Positions 24,841-37,160 are shown, numbered from the stretch's first letter. The stretch is DNA of 60,000 bases from Lineus longissimus (GCF_910592395.1 NC_088310.1:25687491-25747490); one strand, 5' to 3'. Notes: generated from the letters alone by a model not told the origin. A program made the numbers and translations.

Positions 24841-27800
24841 GACTCTCATTGTGTCATATACTTTCTTCATTAAACATTATAAACTAGAATCGTTGAGATG
24901 TAAAAAACTTTGGTGGTGAAGAATCTTCCTCGGCCTCGCCGAGATGCGACCCTCCGCTAACATGAAGCAGCTCAACGGCCCTTGGATCTCCTTGGTTGGA
25001 GTGTGCATGAGCTGTTATTCCGTCCGGAGAGAGAACCTTGAGGCGGACGATTCCATTTTCAAACCATAACTTTAATTTTTTATCATAAATTGGCAATGAA
25101 AGACTCGGATTTGCTCAATTTGCTAAGGCATCCTTGATATGCTGCAATGACACACTCGCATCAAGCGCGGATCCAGCATTTCCCAACATTTCGCCAAAGA
25201 ATTCAGCGGGGTCTCTGACCTCTGCTCATAAAAGAGTTGCGAAAAACAAAGCTGACCTTTGTTGCTGCGACAGGTTAATTGGTGTAATTGACCGTAACAC
25301 GTACTCTCCTCTTCCTTTCTTGCCCACATAAAGGTAAAGCCGCCGGACCCTTTTTTTCATGCCAATAAAAGCATTTTTATCATATTGTTGTGCCATCTTT
25401 ATTATGTCCCATATGGCCTCAGGTGACAAGATGAAACAATAACTAAATCCCACTGAATTGTTCCTCGAGTAATCGCTCGGAAAAGGTTTAACCAGCTGCC
25501 AATATGAGACGACACAGCCATTGGAATATTCATGTGGTTGGAGTTATGTTTTTGCGGGTACATGCATTTTATTTGGACGTCTAGTATTTTGAAGAAAATC
25601 TTCAACGGTTAGAATGCTGGACTTTTGATCTGGTGGTGACGGGTTCATGTTTTGTATCGGCGGTGGTAATGCATTTCTTCCTTTTGTTTGGTGAACATTA
25701 TACGAATAGTCAGGATGTTTCCTGTCTTGTTTGCAATGACCAATATCCCCTGTAACGTTATGACCTTTCGGATCGCTCCTTCTCCGAGTAGTTCGTGCAA
25801 GAAAAGAAGGCGTTCTACAGGTAGAATATTGGTCATACTGTTTGGTCGTTGGCGACATCAAGTTTTCCGATGGTCGTATCGACATGTTGCGGCTTTGGCA
25901 TTTGTATCGATTTTCTTAGCAATTATTGCCTCGGTCTTATATCAGTGAAACCAGAGTTATACAGACCATTTCCATGGCACCGACACGGCTTTTTGTTTTC
26001 CTTCCTCAAAACAAGAATAGCACTGCATATGGCATCAGCACCTTCGTGTCGTGAAGGCTTAACCTTTGAAGATATCTAACAGGCAAACATAAGCTTGGAG
26101 AATACAGAGGCGGATTCGGTTCGTTTTCAGGAATATCGTAAGAAAAATGTTTTGTCAGAGTTGATGTAATGTTTACCGCAGAGGAAATACAAATTTGTGA
26201 TGACAGCTTTTTTAGTATATAAACGACCTAATATTCTGAAAAATATAGGCAATATTTCACCATTCTGTGAATCAGTGAAAAATGAGTGACTTTATATAAC
26301 TTCTCTACTGAAGTCGTGGTGATAATAAATCTCATACAACAGCACAAGAGGGATTTTCAGAAGAAAACACCGCGGAAAGCAGATATTCGGGAACCTGGCA
26401 GCCGCTCTCTCCTTCTTGTTTTTCACATGGCAATGACACCTGTGCGGGGCTGCACCTTTGAAAAGGAACATTCAGTATCGGGTGTTCCTGTCTGCGGTCG
26501 CATTTTTCCCGGGTCGCCGAAACGTCGCCTAACCTGGCGATATTGCGGGAGAGATTGTTTACTAAGAAAGAACCTTATAAATAAATGGTGCTAGCTGTAC
26601 CGCTTGCGGCAAGCTAGTTTCTGATGGCAATGAATTATCCAGTATTTGAATCTCTAGCAAATTCAACACCTTAAAATCTCTTTTACAAAAACATTTTTAC
26701 TTGTGCAGGTGATTTGACTGTTTGAGCTACCTGCTTTATTTATGCACAGCAAAGGTCTTTGCCATTTCTGATCAGCTTTTGATGTTTCATTTATGACATG
26801 TGCCTGCAACTCTGTAATTCATGGAATTGAATAAAGCTATTATAATACGGTGAATAGGTGCTGAGACGGCTTTATGAAAAATGTGTATATAATGTGACGT
26901 TTCTTGAGTCATCAAGAATCTTGACATGTGTCGTGGTCTTTTGGTCATATCTGTATCTTTATCTGTATCATATTTCCACCAAAGAGCAGAAAGTTTCCAA
27001 TTGGCTAATGTTAAGCAATTAAATCAAGAATAACAAATCATTAAGCAACTATGCTGTCTCGGCGAACATGAGTGAGATTCCATCAACACCAACGAGCATT
27101 TGATAGAGATATCTCACAATTGCTTGATGAAATAGTCATCTCTCATGGCATGAAGCCGTTTCGAGAAGATACAACTCTTACTAGAACATTACACAAAGTG
27201 CTCAAACAAAGGTAAGCCGATTAAAAAGTATTGGTTGCGTATAAGATGTCAAGGTGATGACACACCCTTCCTGTCTTTGCCTAGAAATCTTGGTATCTTG
27301 GTACCCAAGCTGAATGTAACACGATCTTGTGTAAGTATCTCTTTTAGTACTCCTCATCCATAACCACAGTGAGAGTTAATGAGACGGCAGGTGCTGCATC
27401 TGTCGAAGAAAAGCTCATTACGCCAGCAACAATTTTTTAGGTTGTCGAATTAATGTTCTTTCTAAAGTGCATCGGGTCTCTACAGGCGTGGTCCACAGCA
27501 TAAATAGCCTCATATGGACTACAAGTATGGAGTATGAATTATCCAGAAACCTGACTGTGCCAATTTCGGAAGTTGTGTCTGAGGCCATTCCCTGGGTCCA
27601 CTGCCTGAGCCTATGTTCATTGGTAAAATTATCGTAATACGAATAAACTCTTTCACATTTCGTTTAATAGTTTTCATATCCAGTATACCTGCGGTCGTAC
27701 TTCCGTTGGTGACAGTTGTTTGCCAACGACAATATCTCTAATAAACTCAATACCAGCGTCTCGCGGGCTCCCACAACCTGTTCGTATTATTGCATTTTCC

Positions 27801-29236
27801 CAAGCATCTCACATTCTGGTGTTGTATCACAACATGACAGCATTTACTATTCTGTCTGTAGCTGGAGGCTGGCAAACCATCGATCAACACTTGACGACAG
27901 GAGACTCATACTCAACTGTCAGGACGTCTGTAGCAGACGACCGGAGAATGTCGGGTGTCATTGGTGAGGTGTCTTCACTATCAATGGAACTGCTTTACGT
28001 TTGTGTACATGATGTTTGTATCAGGCAGATGATTGTCTTGACAGACATGAAGGAAGATGCACTTTGGTAGAACGCATTCTCCGTTAGAAGTAGTTGATTG
28101 GCAATCATTCATGCATTGGTTCATTTCCATGTCCATCAAAGTGACTCATCATTATATACCAACTGGTCTTGTAAGGGGGAGGAACGGGGACTGTCCGTAG
28201 GCGCCGACAGATCTTATGTCAACGAAGAATAAGGCATAGGTGATCCAATTTTTCTTTCTGGAATGGGTACGAAGTTTAACGAGTGATTGTCTCATTTTAT
28301 AAAACTAGTTTCTATCAAAGCTTTCTTTCAGTTTCTGTCTTGATAATGCATACCCACAAATGAGTACTTTATATAAATGTCCTTCCCACAGTTTGCTATA
28401 GCCACAGGTCTACCATTCAGTGCGTCTATACAGTGGTATACTTCTCTCTCCTTTTTAGGATTGGTGCACAGCAAAGTTGAAAGACTGCTATTTTGCCGAA
28501 AGCATTTTGTATTTCATGATACTCAACTGTAAATACTTTTAGAATAGCGGAGTACTGTTAACTGATAAACATCGGAGCCTGAGTGATAAGCAAGAGAAAA
28601 CATCAAATTCATTGCCTGAATGTTTCACTGGATGCGAGAGACTTACATGTGAATCCTATCGGTAATCTACTTGAAATTAGACTAACCCAAGGGGATACGC
28701 AGTATTGAAGAAAGGCATTGCATATATTTCCATCACTGTCAGATTTAGAAGGTTTCTTGTTACCGGTACATACCGTTTTCATATTCGCCGTCTTGTTCGT
28801 CTTAGGGCTTCATTTGGTGGACACCTTCCCATTGCCTGAGCTTTGGTACATGCACGACCCTCTAGGAGGTCACAGTGCATCCCCTACAGGATAAACCTTT
28901 TTTCTTGTACCCACAGGTTTAATGGTCAGGAAAAATTACTTTAACGTTGTTGGAAACTAAAATGGCCATAGCGTCGTACTATCGCAGGTGCTATCGGCTA
29001 GTCCGACCTCGGGTGCACTCAAGGGAGGAAAGGTGCGTAAACATCCGTACCGTGGCGTCAAATTTGACTCGTGTATACGTATTTCGAAATGTTATCATCG
29101 CTCTTTTTCTTCATGTATCTTTGACATTTTCTTTATCATGAGTCTTAATCATGATATTCTCGTCTTGTTCACCTAAAGGCAGCTGTATTGTCCTTCAGGA
29201 TATCCTGCGTGAATAATTCATGTGATAGCCACCCGC
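24841..29236. other. Non-coding centre of the inverted duplication, nothing recognised
   Basis: The centre of symmetry of the inverted duplication falls at about 27.7-28.2 kb, inside this stretch. Open frames at 25,544-25,885 (minus), 26,286-26,594 and 27,720-28,070 (plus) show no domains. A short imperfect inverted motif (CTAGCT...AAGCTAG) is at about 26,591-26,615. Confidence 0.4.
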
Positions 29237-29290
29237 CTGTGCTGCCACTTGTTGTATTTATGCACTAGTAACATAGTGTTTCGATAGAAC

Positions 29291-29360
29291 GGCTCGTTGG
29301 TCTAGTGGTAAGATTCTCGCTTACGCTGCGAGAGGACGAGGGTTCGACTCTCGTGCAAGA
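29291..29360 (+). pseudogene. tRNA-Pro-like pseudogene with an ACG anticodon
   Basis: The sequence GGCTCGTTGGTCTAGTGGTA matches the 5' half of animal tRNA-Pro, with a good box A and box B (GGTTCGACTCT). The anticodon stem CTCGC/GCGAG is intact. The loop TTACGCT places ACG (29,323-29,325) in anticodon position, which would specify Arg and not Pro. The T stem can form. The acceptor stem cannot: 5' GGCTCGT faces TGCAAGA where ACGAGCC is expected. A run of seven T (29,362-29,368) could terminate Pol III. Judged a pseudogene or the head of a short retroelement. Confidence 0.7.
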
Positions 29361-29436
29361 CTTTTTTTGATAAGCTGGCCAAACGTCTGTGCTGCCACTT
29401 GTTGTATGCACTAGTAACAAAAAGTGCGGATAGAAC

Positions 29437-29506
29437 GGCTCGGTGGTCTAGTGGTACGATTTTCGCTTAGGCTGCGAGAGGTCTAGGGTTTGACTCTCGT
29501 GCAAGA
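29437..29506 (+). pseudogene. tRNA-Pro-like pseudogene with an AGG anticodon
   Basis: Tandem partner of the copy at 29,291. The loop TTAGGCT carries AGG (29,469-29,471), the expected proline anticodon. The anticodon stem has one weakened pair (TTCGC/GCGAG) and box B reads GGTTTGACTCT. The 3' acceptor side is the same non-pairing TGCAAGA, so the acceptor lesion predates the duplication or was homogenised. No clean poly-T follows (CTTTCTTTG). Confidence 0.7.
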
Positions 29507-29560
29507 CTTTCTTTGATAAGCTGGCCAAACGTCTGTGCTGCCACATGTTGTATCAATTTT

Positions 29561-31134
29561 TACACTACGGGGCGGGATTTGGGGAGGTAATTGTGGCTTG
29601 TTCCCCAATCTCCCTAGATGCAATCAATCTTCCAATGAAGAGTACTCTTTTCCCACGTTTTTATTGAATCAGAAAGAAAACTAGCTCCCCACGAGGGTTC
29701 CCCACGAAATCGATGTATCGCCGCAAGATTAGATATACATTTAAAATATCCAATAATTGGTTAAGGTCCCTGGCGATTCTGCCAAAATTGCTCATACTGA
29801 TACTTGTCAGTCCCTGGGGACGCCGAGGGAAGGTCACGGGATGCTGACACTGATACTACTTGTCCCTGTGGACGCTGGGGGATCACGGAATAGATTCCCT
29901 CATCGACCTCATATGAATAATAGGCCAATTACAAGGGTCCAAGAAAGAAATAATTCGACCCTTATGATACCACTGGTGGAATTTATCTGCAGATTCGATT
30001 AAACCATCTTGATATTGCGTATCATCCCATAAGCCAAAGCATTTGCAACTCACAACATCAGGAAATTGCGATTTCATATCTTCGCATCTTCGCCTTAATC
30101 TTAAAGCCCTGGTAATTGTTCGGCATTGTAATCCTTCCTGAAAAATACCCATCTATTGCCTGTCATTAAACTACTCCACTCACTAATACCGGAGGGGTAC
30201 GATTCTGATATCGTATGACACTGATATTTGCCATCAGATTTCAAACCAGACAGGTATAATGATGACTGCTGCGATTTCCAGTTACGCTCCACGCCGCAAT
30301 TATATCACGCTGTGAGAGTAAAAACGTTTTCCCGTTTGCTTATTTTCATGTAATGTAAAAAAAACTCCGGTGAACCTTTTAAAATATTGCTCTATAATCC
30401 GAGGTGATATTCCAAGATCATTGTTTTTTCTTCATGCCACGTGACTCCCAAACATTCCATCAGTCATGCGGCCTTGTATCGTATAGCGGGAGTTCGTTCC
30501 ATGTTCAACATAGAATTTGCCGTGTTTTTCTTCCGCCACCGATGCCATACGGTAGAACATTACATGTTCGTCTCCTTTAAACAACACAGTTCTAACTACT
30601 GATTTGCCGTGTCATCCAAAAGCTTCGCGAAGCAACAACCAATAATGGAAGCCTAAATTCCTCTTCAGCCAGTTATACATCGATAATTGACTACTTTTCA
30701 ACCCTGTGCTAGCAAGGTGGGTCTGTACCCAAAGGGTGGGCTATAGTATCATCATTAGTACATGCTACTGGGGTTGGCTAGGATATTACCCGTTGCCCGG
30801 GGATGGAAGGAATTATGATACGACTAACGTTAAACGAGGGCATTTGAGGGTTGTCTCCCCCAGGCACTTCCTGTGCCACATCTGTGTCAATTATTACGAG
30901 TAGTTCGTCACCAATCTTAATCAAGATGTCCAGATATAAAAAATTTCAAGTGTCGGATTTTCATTTCTGGTCACTTATATCATTTTATAACAATTCTATC
31001 AATTCAACCTTATCTTCCCGCATTTTCCACCTGGCAGTACGGATCGCGGAGTGGTCATGAAAATGTTGTTTTCTCAAAGATTAGAGGCTACGTGACCCTG
31101 AAACAGCTGTTAGTTGGTGTTTAGCTGAATGCTC
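29561..31134. other. Non-coding stretch, nothing recognised
   Basis: A short imperfect repeat of CCCTGGGGACGC-like motifs occurs at 29,811-29,882. A minus-strand frame at 30,152-29,883 has no domain. Nothing else is supported. Confidence 0.4.
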
Positions 31135-33263
31135 GAGCATTCTTCGTCACAGCTCGGTCCACCATTCTTCCTCACAGTTCTGCTCAGTTCCCTTGCACCA
31201 CAGTTCTTCCTCACAGATCTGCTCAGTTTCCGTGCGCCACAGTTCTTCCTCACAGTTCTGCTCAGTTCCCTTGCGCCACAGTTCTTCCTCACAGTTCTGC
31301 TCAGTTCCCTTGCGCCACAGTTCCTCCTCACAGTTCTGCTCAGTTTCCGTGCGCCACAGTTCTTCCTCACAGTTCTGCTCAGTTCCCTTGCACCACAGTT
31401 CTTCCTCACAGTTCTGCTCAGTTCCCTTGCGCCACAGTTCTTCCTCACAGTTCTGCTCAGTTCCCTCAGTCCACCATTCTTCCTCACAGTTCTGCTCAGT
31501 TCCCTTGCGCCACAATTCTTCCTCACAGTTCTGCTCAGTTCCCTCAGTCCATCATTCTGCCTCACAGTTCTGCTCAGTTCCCTTGCGCCACAGTTCTTCC
31601 TCACTGATCTGCTCAGTTCCCTCAGTCCACCATTCGTCCTCACAGTTCTGCTCAGTTCCCTTGCGCCACAGTTCTTCCTCACAGATCTGCTCAGTTCCCT
31701 CAGTCCACCATTCTTCCTCACAGTTCTTCTCAGTTCCCTTGCACCACAGTTCTTCCTCACAGTTCTGCTCAGTTCCCTTGCACCACAGTTCTTCCTCACA
31801 GTTCTGCTCACTTCCCTAGCGCCACAGTTCTTCCTCACAGTTCTGCTCAGTTCCCTTGCGCCACAGTTCTTCCTCAAAGTTCTGCTCAGTTCCCTCAGTC
31901 CACCATTCTTCCTCACAGTTCTGTTCAGTTCCCTTGCGCCACAGTTCTTCCTCAAAGTTCTGCTCAGTTCCCTCAGTCCATCATTCTGCCTCACAGTTCT
32001 GCTCAGTTCCCTTGCGCCACAGTTCTTCCTCACTGATCTGCTCAGTTCCCTCAGTCCACCATTCTTCCTCACAGTTCTGTTCAGTTCCCTTGCGCCACAG
32101 TTCTTCCTCAAAGTTCTGCTCAGTTCCCTCAGTCCATCATTCTGCCTCACAGTTCTGCTCAGTTCCCTTGCGCCACAGTTCTTCCTCACAGTTCTGCTCA
32201 GTTCCCTTGCGCCACAGTTCTTCCTCACAGATCTGCTCAGTTCCCTCAGTCCACCATTCTTCCTCACAGTTCTTCTCAGTTCCCTTGCACCACAGTTCTT
32301 CCTCACAGTTCTGCTCAGTTCCCTGAGTCCACCATTCTTCCTCACAGTTCTGCTCAGTTCCCTTGCACCACAGTTCTTCCTCACAGTTCTGCTCAGTTCC
32401 CTTGCGCCACAATTCTTCCTCACAGATCTGCTCAGTTCCCTTGCACCACAGTTCTTCCTCACAGTTCTGCTCAGTTTCCTTGCGCCACAATTCTTCCTCA
32501 CAGTTCTGCTCAGTTCCCTTGCACCACAGTTCTTCCTCACAGTTCTGCTCAGTTCCCTTGCACCACAGTTCTTCCTCACAGTTCTGCTCAGTTCCCTTGC
32601 ACCACAGTTCTTCCTCACAGTTTTGCTCAGTTTCCTTGCGCCACAATTCTTCCTCACAGTTCTGCTCAGTTCCCTCAGTCCATCATTCTTCCTCACAGTT
32701 CTGCTCAGTTCCCTCAGTCCATCATTCTTCCTCACAGTTCTGCTTAGTTCCCTCAGTCCACCATTCTTCCTCACAGTTCTGCTTAGTTCCCTCAGTCCAC
32801 CATTCTTCCTCACAGTTCTGCTCAGTTCCCTCAGTCCACCATTCTTCCTCACAGTTCTGCTCAGTTCCCTCAGTCCATCATTCTTCCTCACAGTTCTGCT
32901 CAGTTCCCTTGCGCCACAGTTCTTCCTCACAGTTCTGCTCAGTTTCCTCAGTCCACCATTCTTCCTCACAGTTCTGCTCAGTTCCCTCAGTCCATCATTC
33001 TGCCTCACAGTTCTGCTCAGTTCCCTTGCGCCACAGTTCTTCCTCACTGATCTGCTCAGTTCCCTCAGTCCACCATTCGACCTCACAGTTCTGCTCAGTT
33101 CCCTTGCGCCACAATTCTTCCTCACTGATCTGCTCAGTTTCCTCAGTCCACCATTCTTCCTCACAGTTCTGCTTAGTTTCCTCAGTCCATCATTCTTCCT
33201 CACAGTTCTGCTCAGTTTCCTCAGTCCATCATTCTTCCTCACAGTTCTGCTCAGTTTCCTCCC
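31135..33263. repeat. 39-bp minisatellite array, about 54 copies, with higher-order structure
   Basis: The unit is 39 bp. Two main variants alternate: one with TTGCGCCACAGTTCTTCCTC and one with CTCAGTCCACCATTCTTCCTC, both ending in ACAGTTCTGCTCAGTTCC. Unit length is rigid: the rare variant TCATTCTGCC occurs at 31,552, 31,981, 32,137 and 32,995, spaced 429, 156 and 858 bp, all exact multiples of 39. A four-unit (156-bp) higher-order repeat is seen around 31,850-32,140. Because 39 is 3 x 13 and the unit lacks stops in several frames, a 712-codon plus frame (13-residue period LLSSLAPQFFLTV) and a 710-codon minus frame (ELSRTVRKNCGAR) both stay open. Neither has upstream exon evidence, a start outside the array or unique flanking protein, so I treat this as satellite and not as a gene. 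Confidence 0.85.
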
Positions 33264-33430
33264 TTAGCAGTTCCAGCAATCGCTGGCCTGACAGAGCCAA
33301 TGCCCTGATGAGTAAAGTTACGTGATCATAAAGTCAATGTCAGATATCTCAATCAGAGTATTTAGTATGAAATCAACTGAACCGAAAGTTGAGATTCTAT
33401 TGATAATCTCGCTATCATTATGGCTCTCCT

Positions 33431-33470
33431 ATGACAAGCGACCAAATTAACTTGTCAATTCAACTTTAAA
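33431..33470 (-). promoter_or_regulatory. 40-bp block identical to its inverted copy at 22.9 kb
   Basis: Reverse complement of 22,889-22,928 without a mismatch. It starts ATGACAAGCGACCAAATTAA on the plus strand. Flanking similarity is present but patchy. Likely a conserved regulatory element of the duplicated unit; the function is inferred. Confidence 0.5.
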
Positions 33471-36400
33471 GCCAATCCCATTGGTGATAATTCTGATGAC
33501 GAACTACTTTTGAAGTAAATTGATGTTGGCGCGTAATAGGATGGCTATCAATATTTCGATTTCACGGTTTTTTTCCATTGCACAGTCCATGGACGAGGTT
33601 TATTGACGTGGTTCGTTGGTCTACTGCGATATTTTGCCGAAACAAATCCTGTACGCATGCGCGTACTGTTGAACCTGATCACATTGTCGTAGCGATATAC
33701 CCTTCAAAGAGCGTAATTAAATGGCTGCTACGATGGAAAGGCATTCCCAGTTCATTTCTATAATTGCGCCTGCAAATGATATATGCTACCAAACTTGTCT
33801 TTGATCATAAATGTATGTGCCCTAGCAAAATAACATTCTGCCCTCCTAAGAGGTTGTTGCCATTTGCCCAAGTGTGTGTATCTTGTTGGCGGGCGCTGAT
33901 GAGTTGCGCACCAACTTGCGGCTCGACGTATTACAGCTTTGATCTTTAGTATCATTCACAAATATGAAGAGTGGCTTTCACGCTACCGCAGAGGACAAGT
34001 GATAGAAGTAATAACCAAGTTATCGTTATTACGTTTACCGGGTTGTTGATTGCATTATTGAGATAAATATTTGTCCTCTGGATTATCACCATAACCAATC
34101 ATCTTAGGTTGACTGTTTCATTCGCGAACTAGATATCATTATATGCCTTGTTCTACCTTTAACCTATTGAGTAAGTACCGGATTACGTCTGGATCACTTG
34201 ATAGTCTTTCTATCTTGCTAATTACCAGATGAATTTGAGACACAGCTAAAACACGTTCCCTTACTAATTAGCTCTACAACTAATTACTGCTCTTGACGTT
34301 GTGAAGAGTCCTTTGAGACATGATCGCTATAGAGAGTCAAGCGTATGAAGGTTTGCCGCTTTGACACAAGATCCCTCGAGCCTTGAATTTACAGTCATCT
34401 CTATGGGACAAAGCTCTGACTTGCTCCCGCTAATAAGTGGTTTCTATTAAGTCAATTGCTTCCTGGGTTTCCTTGGTGAACCTTAACCGGAGAGCAGCCA
34501 AGGTCCCTTAGACTAACACCCTGGAATACCAGAGTCAGTCGTATGCTCCTCCCCTCGCACACGTTAATGAGTAAACTCTGTCGTTAGTGCCGAGTGTTGG
34601 CGTGAAGTGCAGGATTGTTAGAGAATGGACGAACGGTCATGTAATGATGGTAAGCATGATACACATCCTGTAAGATTGGAGGCACTCCAAAGTACTAGCA
34701 ACCAATGATGGTACTTCGAGCCATCTGGGAAGGTCTCTGGTGTTTAGTCAAGCCCAGTCCTTCAAGTCATTTATCCATATTTGCTTTGGTTATACTCTAA
34801 CGTTACATGCCCTGAAAGATATTCTGCTTACGTTCCCTTAGATCTCTTGCTTTCCTTGACGGCATTCACATGTACCATGAAAAAAACCACCATGTCGCTT
34901 ACAAACTTAAGTTATTCGTGACAGTAAACATAATCTCCCGAAGCTTCTACCATCATTCCCATTTAACCTTTGACCTTAAAAGACCAGCGATCCAACCAAT
35001 CAGGCTATCGATCAAGTTTTAATCCATTGCCTGATGATTTAATCCTAAAGCACGCATATTTGTTTTACATCGGGATTAATTCAGTGAATTCCGATCAACA
35101 TCTTGAGAAGCAAGATTTGATTACTTTTTTTAATGAGACAGCGTTAACGCTTGCAATATACCGTCGAAATATAAGACTAATTAAAGTATAATCAACACTT
35201 TTAATCTCTTATTGTCTCATTTCGAACAATGACAATGGGATGAACGTCGAATTACTTTCATCTGTAATCGTACATTGTAAGTTCCAAGAGGTCATTCTGA
35301 TGTGTACATTAAAAACCCCAGGGTGTTTCAGTTAAAGAAATGGAAACTTTCTTTTCTGTGTACTGTTTCCAAAATCGGCAAGTGGCCCTGTGCTAATCTC
35401 CCCTCATAGAATGCAACAACAGTTCTGTGTTACTTGGAATGCTCTTCATAGTAACCGAGTAAATTTACCAACATAATTTCGACCAATGTCCTAACTGCCC
35501 ACGACCTTTACAGAGTTGCCGCAACTTTAGGCAATGAAAGCTTGCCCATTATAAGAATTGACATCGAAGTATCCCGGCAAGTCCATCGCTTGGCAGGTCA
35601 TAGACGAGGACTTGGGGCCTGACGGTATGTCCTTGCCTATCTTTTGATCTTAGTGGAATCTGTAATGCGAGAATGGGAAGTCTGATAACCAGCTGAGCCA
35701 ACATGATGCTGACTGCCAGAAGTGGCGATCGACACCAATCAATACTTGTGAACACGGACCAAGAGAAGCCAGTTGATTAACAAGCGACATCGGAGACGAG
35801 GACATGTGACCTCTTACCATGGTACAATATATTACCATCGTCATGACTCGCCTCAGGTCTTGCTTAGTGTTTAGGTACATGTAACTCTGGTTCAAGGAAG
35901 CTTCGGAAGTTGGTGGTTGTTGGTGGATAAACGCCCAATATTAACTGGAGACTTTGACTGAAGAGAAGAGTTGATCGCGAATTGCCATGTAATGGTTACG
36001 ACTGTAGCAGTCAGTCAAAGGTGTTTCCCAAATTCTGGGAAATTCTTCGAAATCACCTATTGATGAACAAACACAGTTCTTTCAGATTCTTGCTCTTTAG
36101 CGGGTAGTGCCAGCCATTAATCACAATAATGCAGGTGATGATGACAGGTCTGCCATACCTCTGTTTGGCACACGGTGAGTTATGTTATATCCATGCTCTT
36201 CGTCATTGAGTAGGTGCTGTCAGTTCCAAATAAATAATTGATATTGCTCAACCAGACGCAAACATAAAACACGATGGTACATTGTAAGGCGCCTGCTGAT
36301 ATTATAAATCTAAAGATAATGCCAATACATGTACATATTTCTCTGGCAAAGATGACGAGGCTGTTTTTCCTTTGGCAGTAATCGTGATCCCGATCAAACA

Positions 36401-36668
36401 CGATTGTTGCGAATGGAAACCATAGGTTTGCTGCACTTTTCTCTCTCTTTGATTCCCACACGGCTTCTGTACTTGATCATGTTTCAACAGCTAAAAGGGG
36501 CCTTTCATTTGGTACGGTGGTGCCCAACACGGCAGTAGAAATGGTCTCTAAATCCGTTCGGACAATCACGACTCCATCAAGCAGTGTCCGAGAATATTTA
36601 CATAGGCTACTTGGGAAAGAAGACAATCATATCTAAGGATATGAAAGAACTTCCAACATGGATCCTGA

Positions 36669-36813
36669 AAAAAGAAGCACTTTTTGGCAGTACAAGAAGA
36701 TCTTGCTCTATATACTCATTGGTTGCACCATGTTTTCCCGGAAGTATGTTACCTGAGAACTGTCATCCTGCAACTGGTCCTCTTTATGACTGTAGTTTTT
36801 ATCTCTGGTGGTG
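36669..36813 (+). pseudogene. Exon-like block, copy B: possible first coding exon of a sulfatase-like gene
   Basis: The frame opens after a TGA at 36,666. It contains a hydrophobic run (RTVILQLVLFMTVVFIS) followed by GGGQSFPTGS, as in copy A. Two possible donors (after 36,807, CTG|GTGGTG, and after 36,813, GTG|GTCAAT) both leave one base of a Gly codon. The acceptor at 39,414 supplies GT next, so joining would place a hydrophobic segment directly before the sulfatase-like fragment, as expected for a secreted or lysosomal sulfatase signal peptide. No in-frame ATG precedes the hydrophobic run except the one inside it (about 36,786), so the start is unresolved. The link between the two exons is inferred from splice phase and order only. 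Confidence 0.35.
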
Positions 36814-37160
36814 GTCAATCCTTTCCGACCGGATCCCCCATTCTATCTAGCCATGGTTTTTGTGGTGAGATTTTTTATTGTCAATTGATTATCGACGTGA
36901 CATTCCTACAGCACAGTCTAAAGAAGGAAAAGAAGTGTGGCGAGAGAAAAACGCGAATGATGAGTGAAATGACAGATGCTTGTTTGGCCTTGGATTAGCC
37001 CTATATCTTCCCATAACTACCGTATAGGGCCTATACAGTGTGCGAATTCTCTCGCAATCACCATGACCATGTCAACAGCCATTAACATCAGAGGTCACAC
37101 CGAGACTGATGGGGAGAGTTATGGTCCCTCTGATGGCCTCTCACACGCCTTGGTGATGCA

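Larger units (their letters stand above)
29237..29560. repeat. Tandem duplication of a tRNA-like cassette (about 150 bp, 2.2 copies)
   Basis: The segment CTGTGCTGCCACTTGTTGTA begins units at 29,237 and 29,387, and a variant begins a third, partial unit at 29,533, giving periods of 150 and 146 bp. Each full unit contains a tRNA-Pro-like sequence followed by TTTGATAAGCTGGCCAAACGT. The third unit has lost the tRNA part. Tandem tRNA cassettes are common in animal genomes, but here the tRNA parts are degenerate. Confidence 0.8.
33320..37160 (-). repeat. Copy B of the large inverted duplication
   Basis: This is the partner of 18,340-23,000, in reverse orientation and order. The five matching blocks lie at about 33,430-33,510, 34,900-35,130, 35,650-35,800, 36,115-36,185 and 36,680-37,145. 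The copy is somewhat shorter than A (3.8 versus 4.7 kb) because spacers differ in length. The 39-bp satellite ends 57 bp before its inner edge. The outermost block carries an exon-like sequence on the plus strand, so the two copies read outward, away from each other. Confidence 0.75.

Noticed and set aside
29291-29506. Two functional tRNA genes (Arg and Pro)
   Set aside because: Acceptor stems cannot pair in either copy (GGCTCGT facing TGCAAGA), so tRNA processing and charging would fail.
31110-33267. 710- and 712-codon open frames on opposite strands as giant repeat proteins
   Set aside because: Both come from a stop-free 39-bp unit repeated in register. Neither has unique N- or C-terminal sequence, splice support or a start outside the array.
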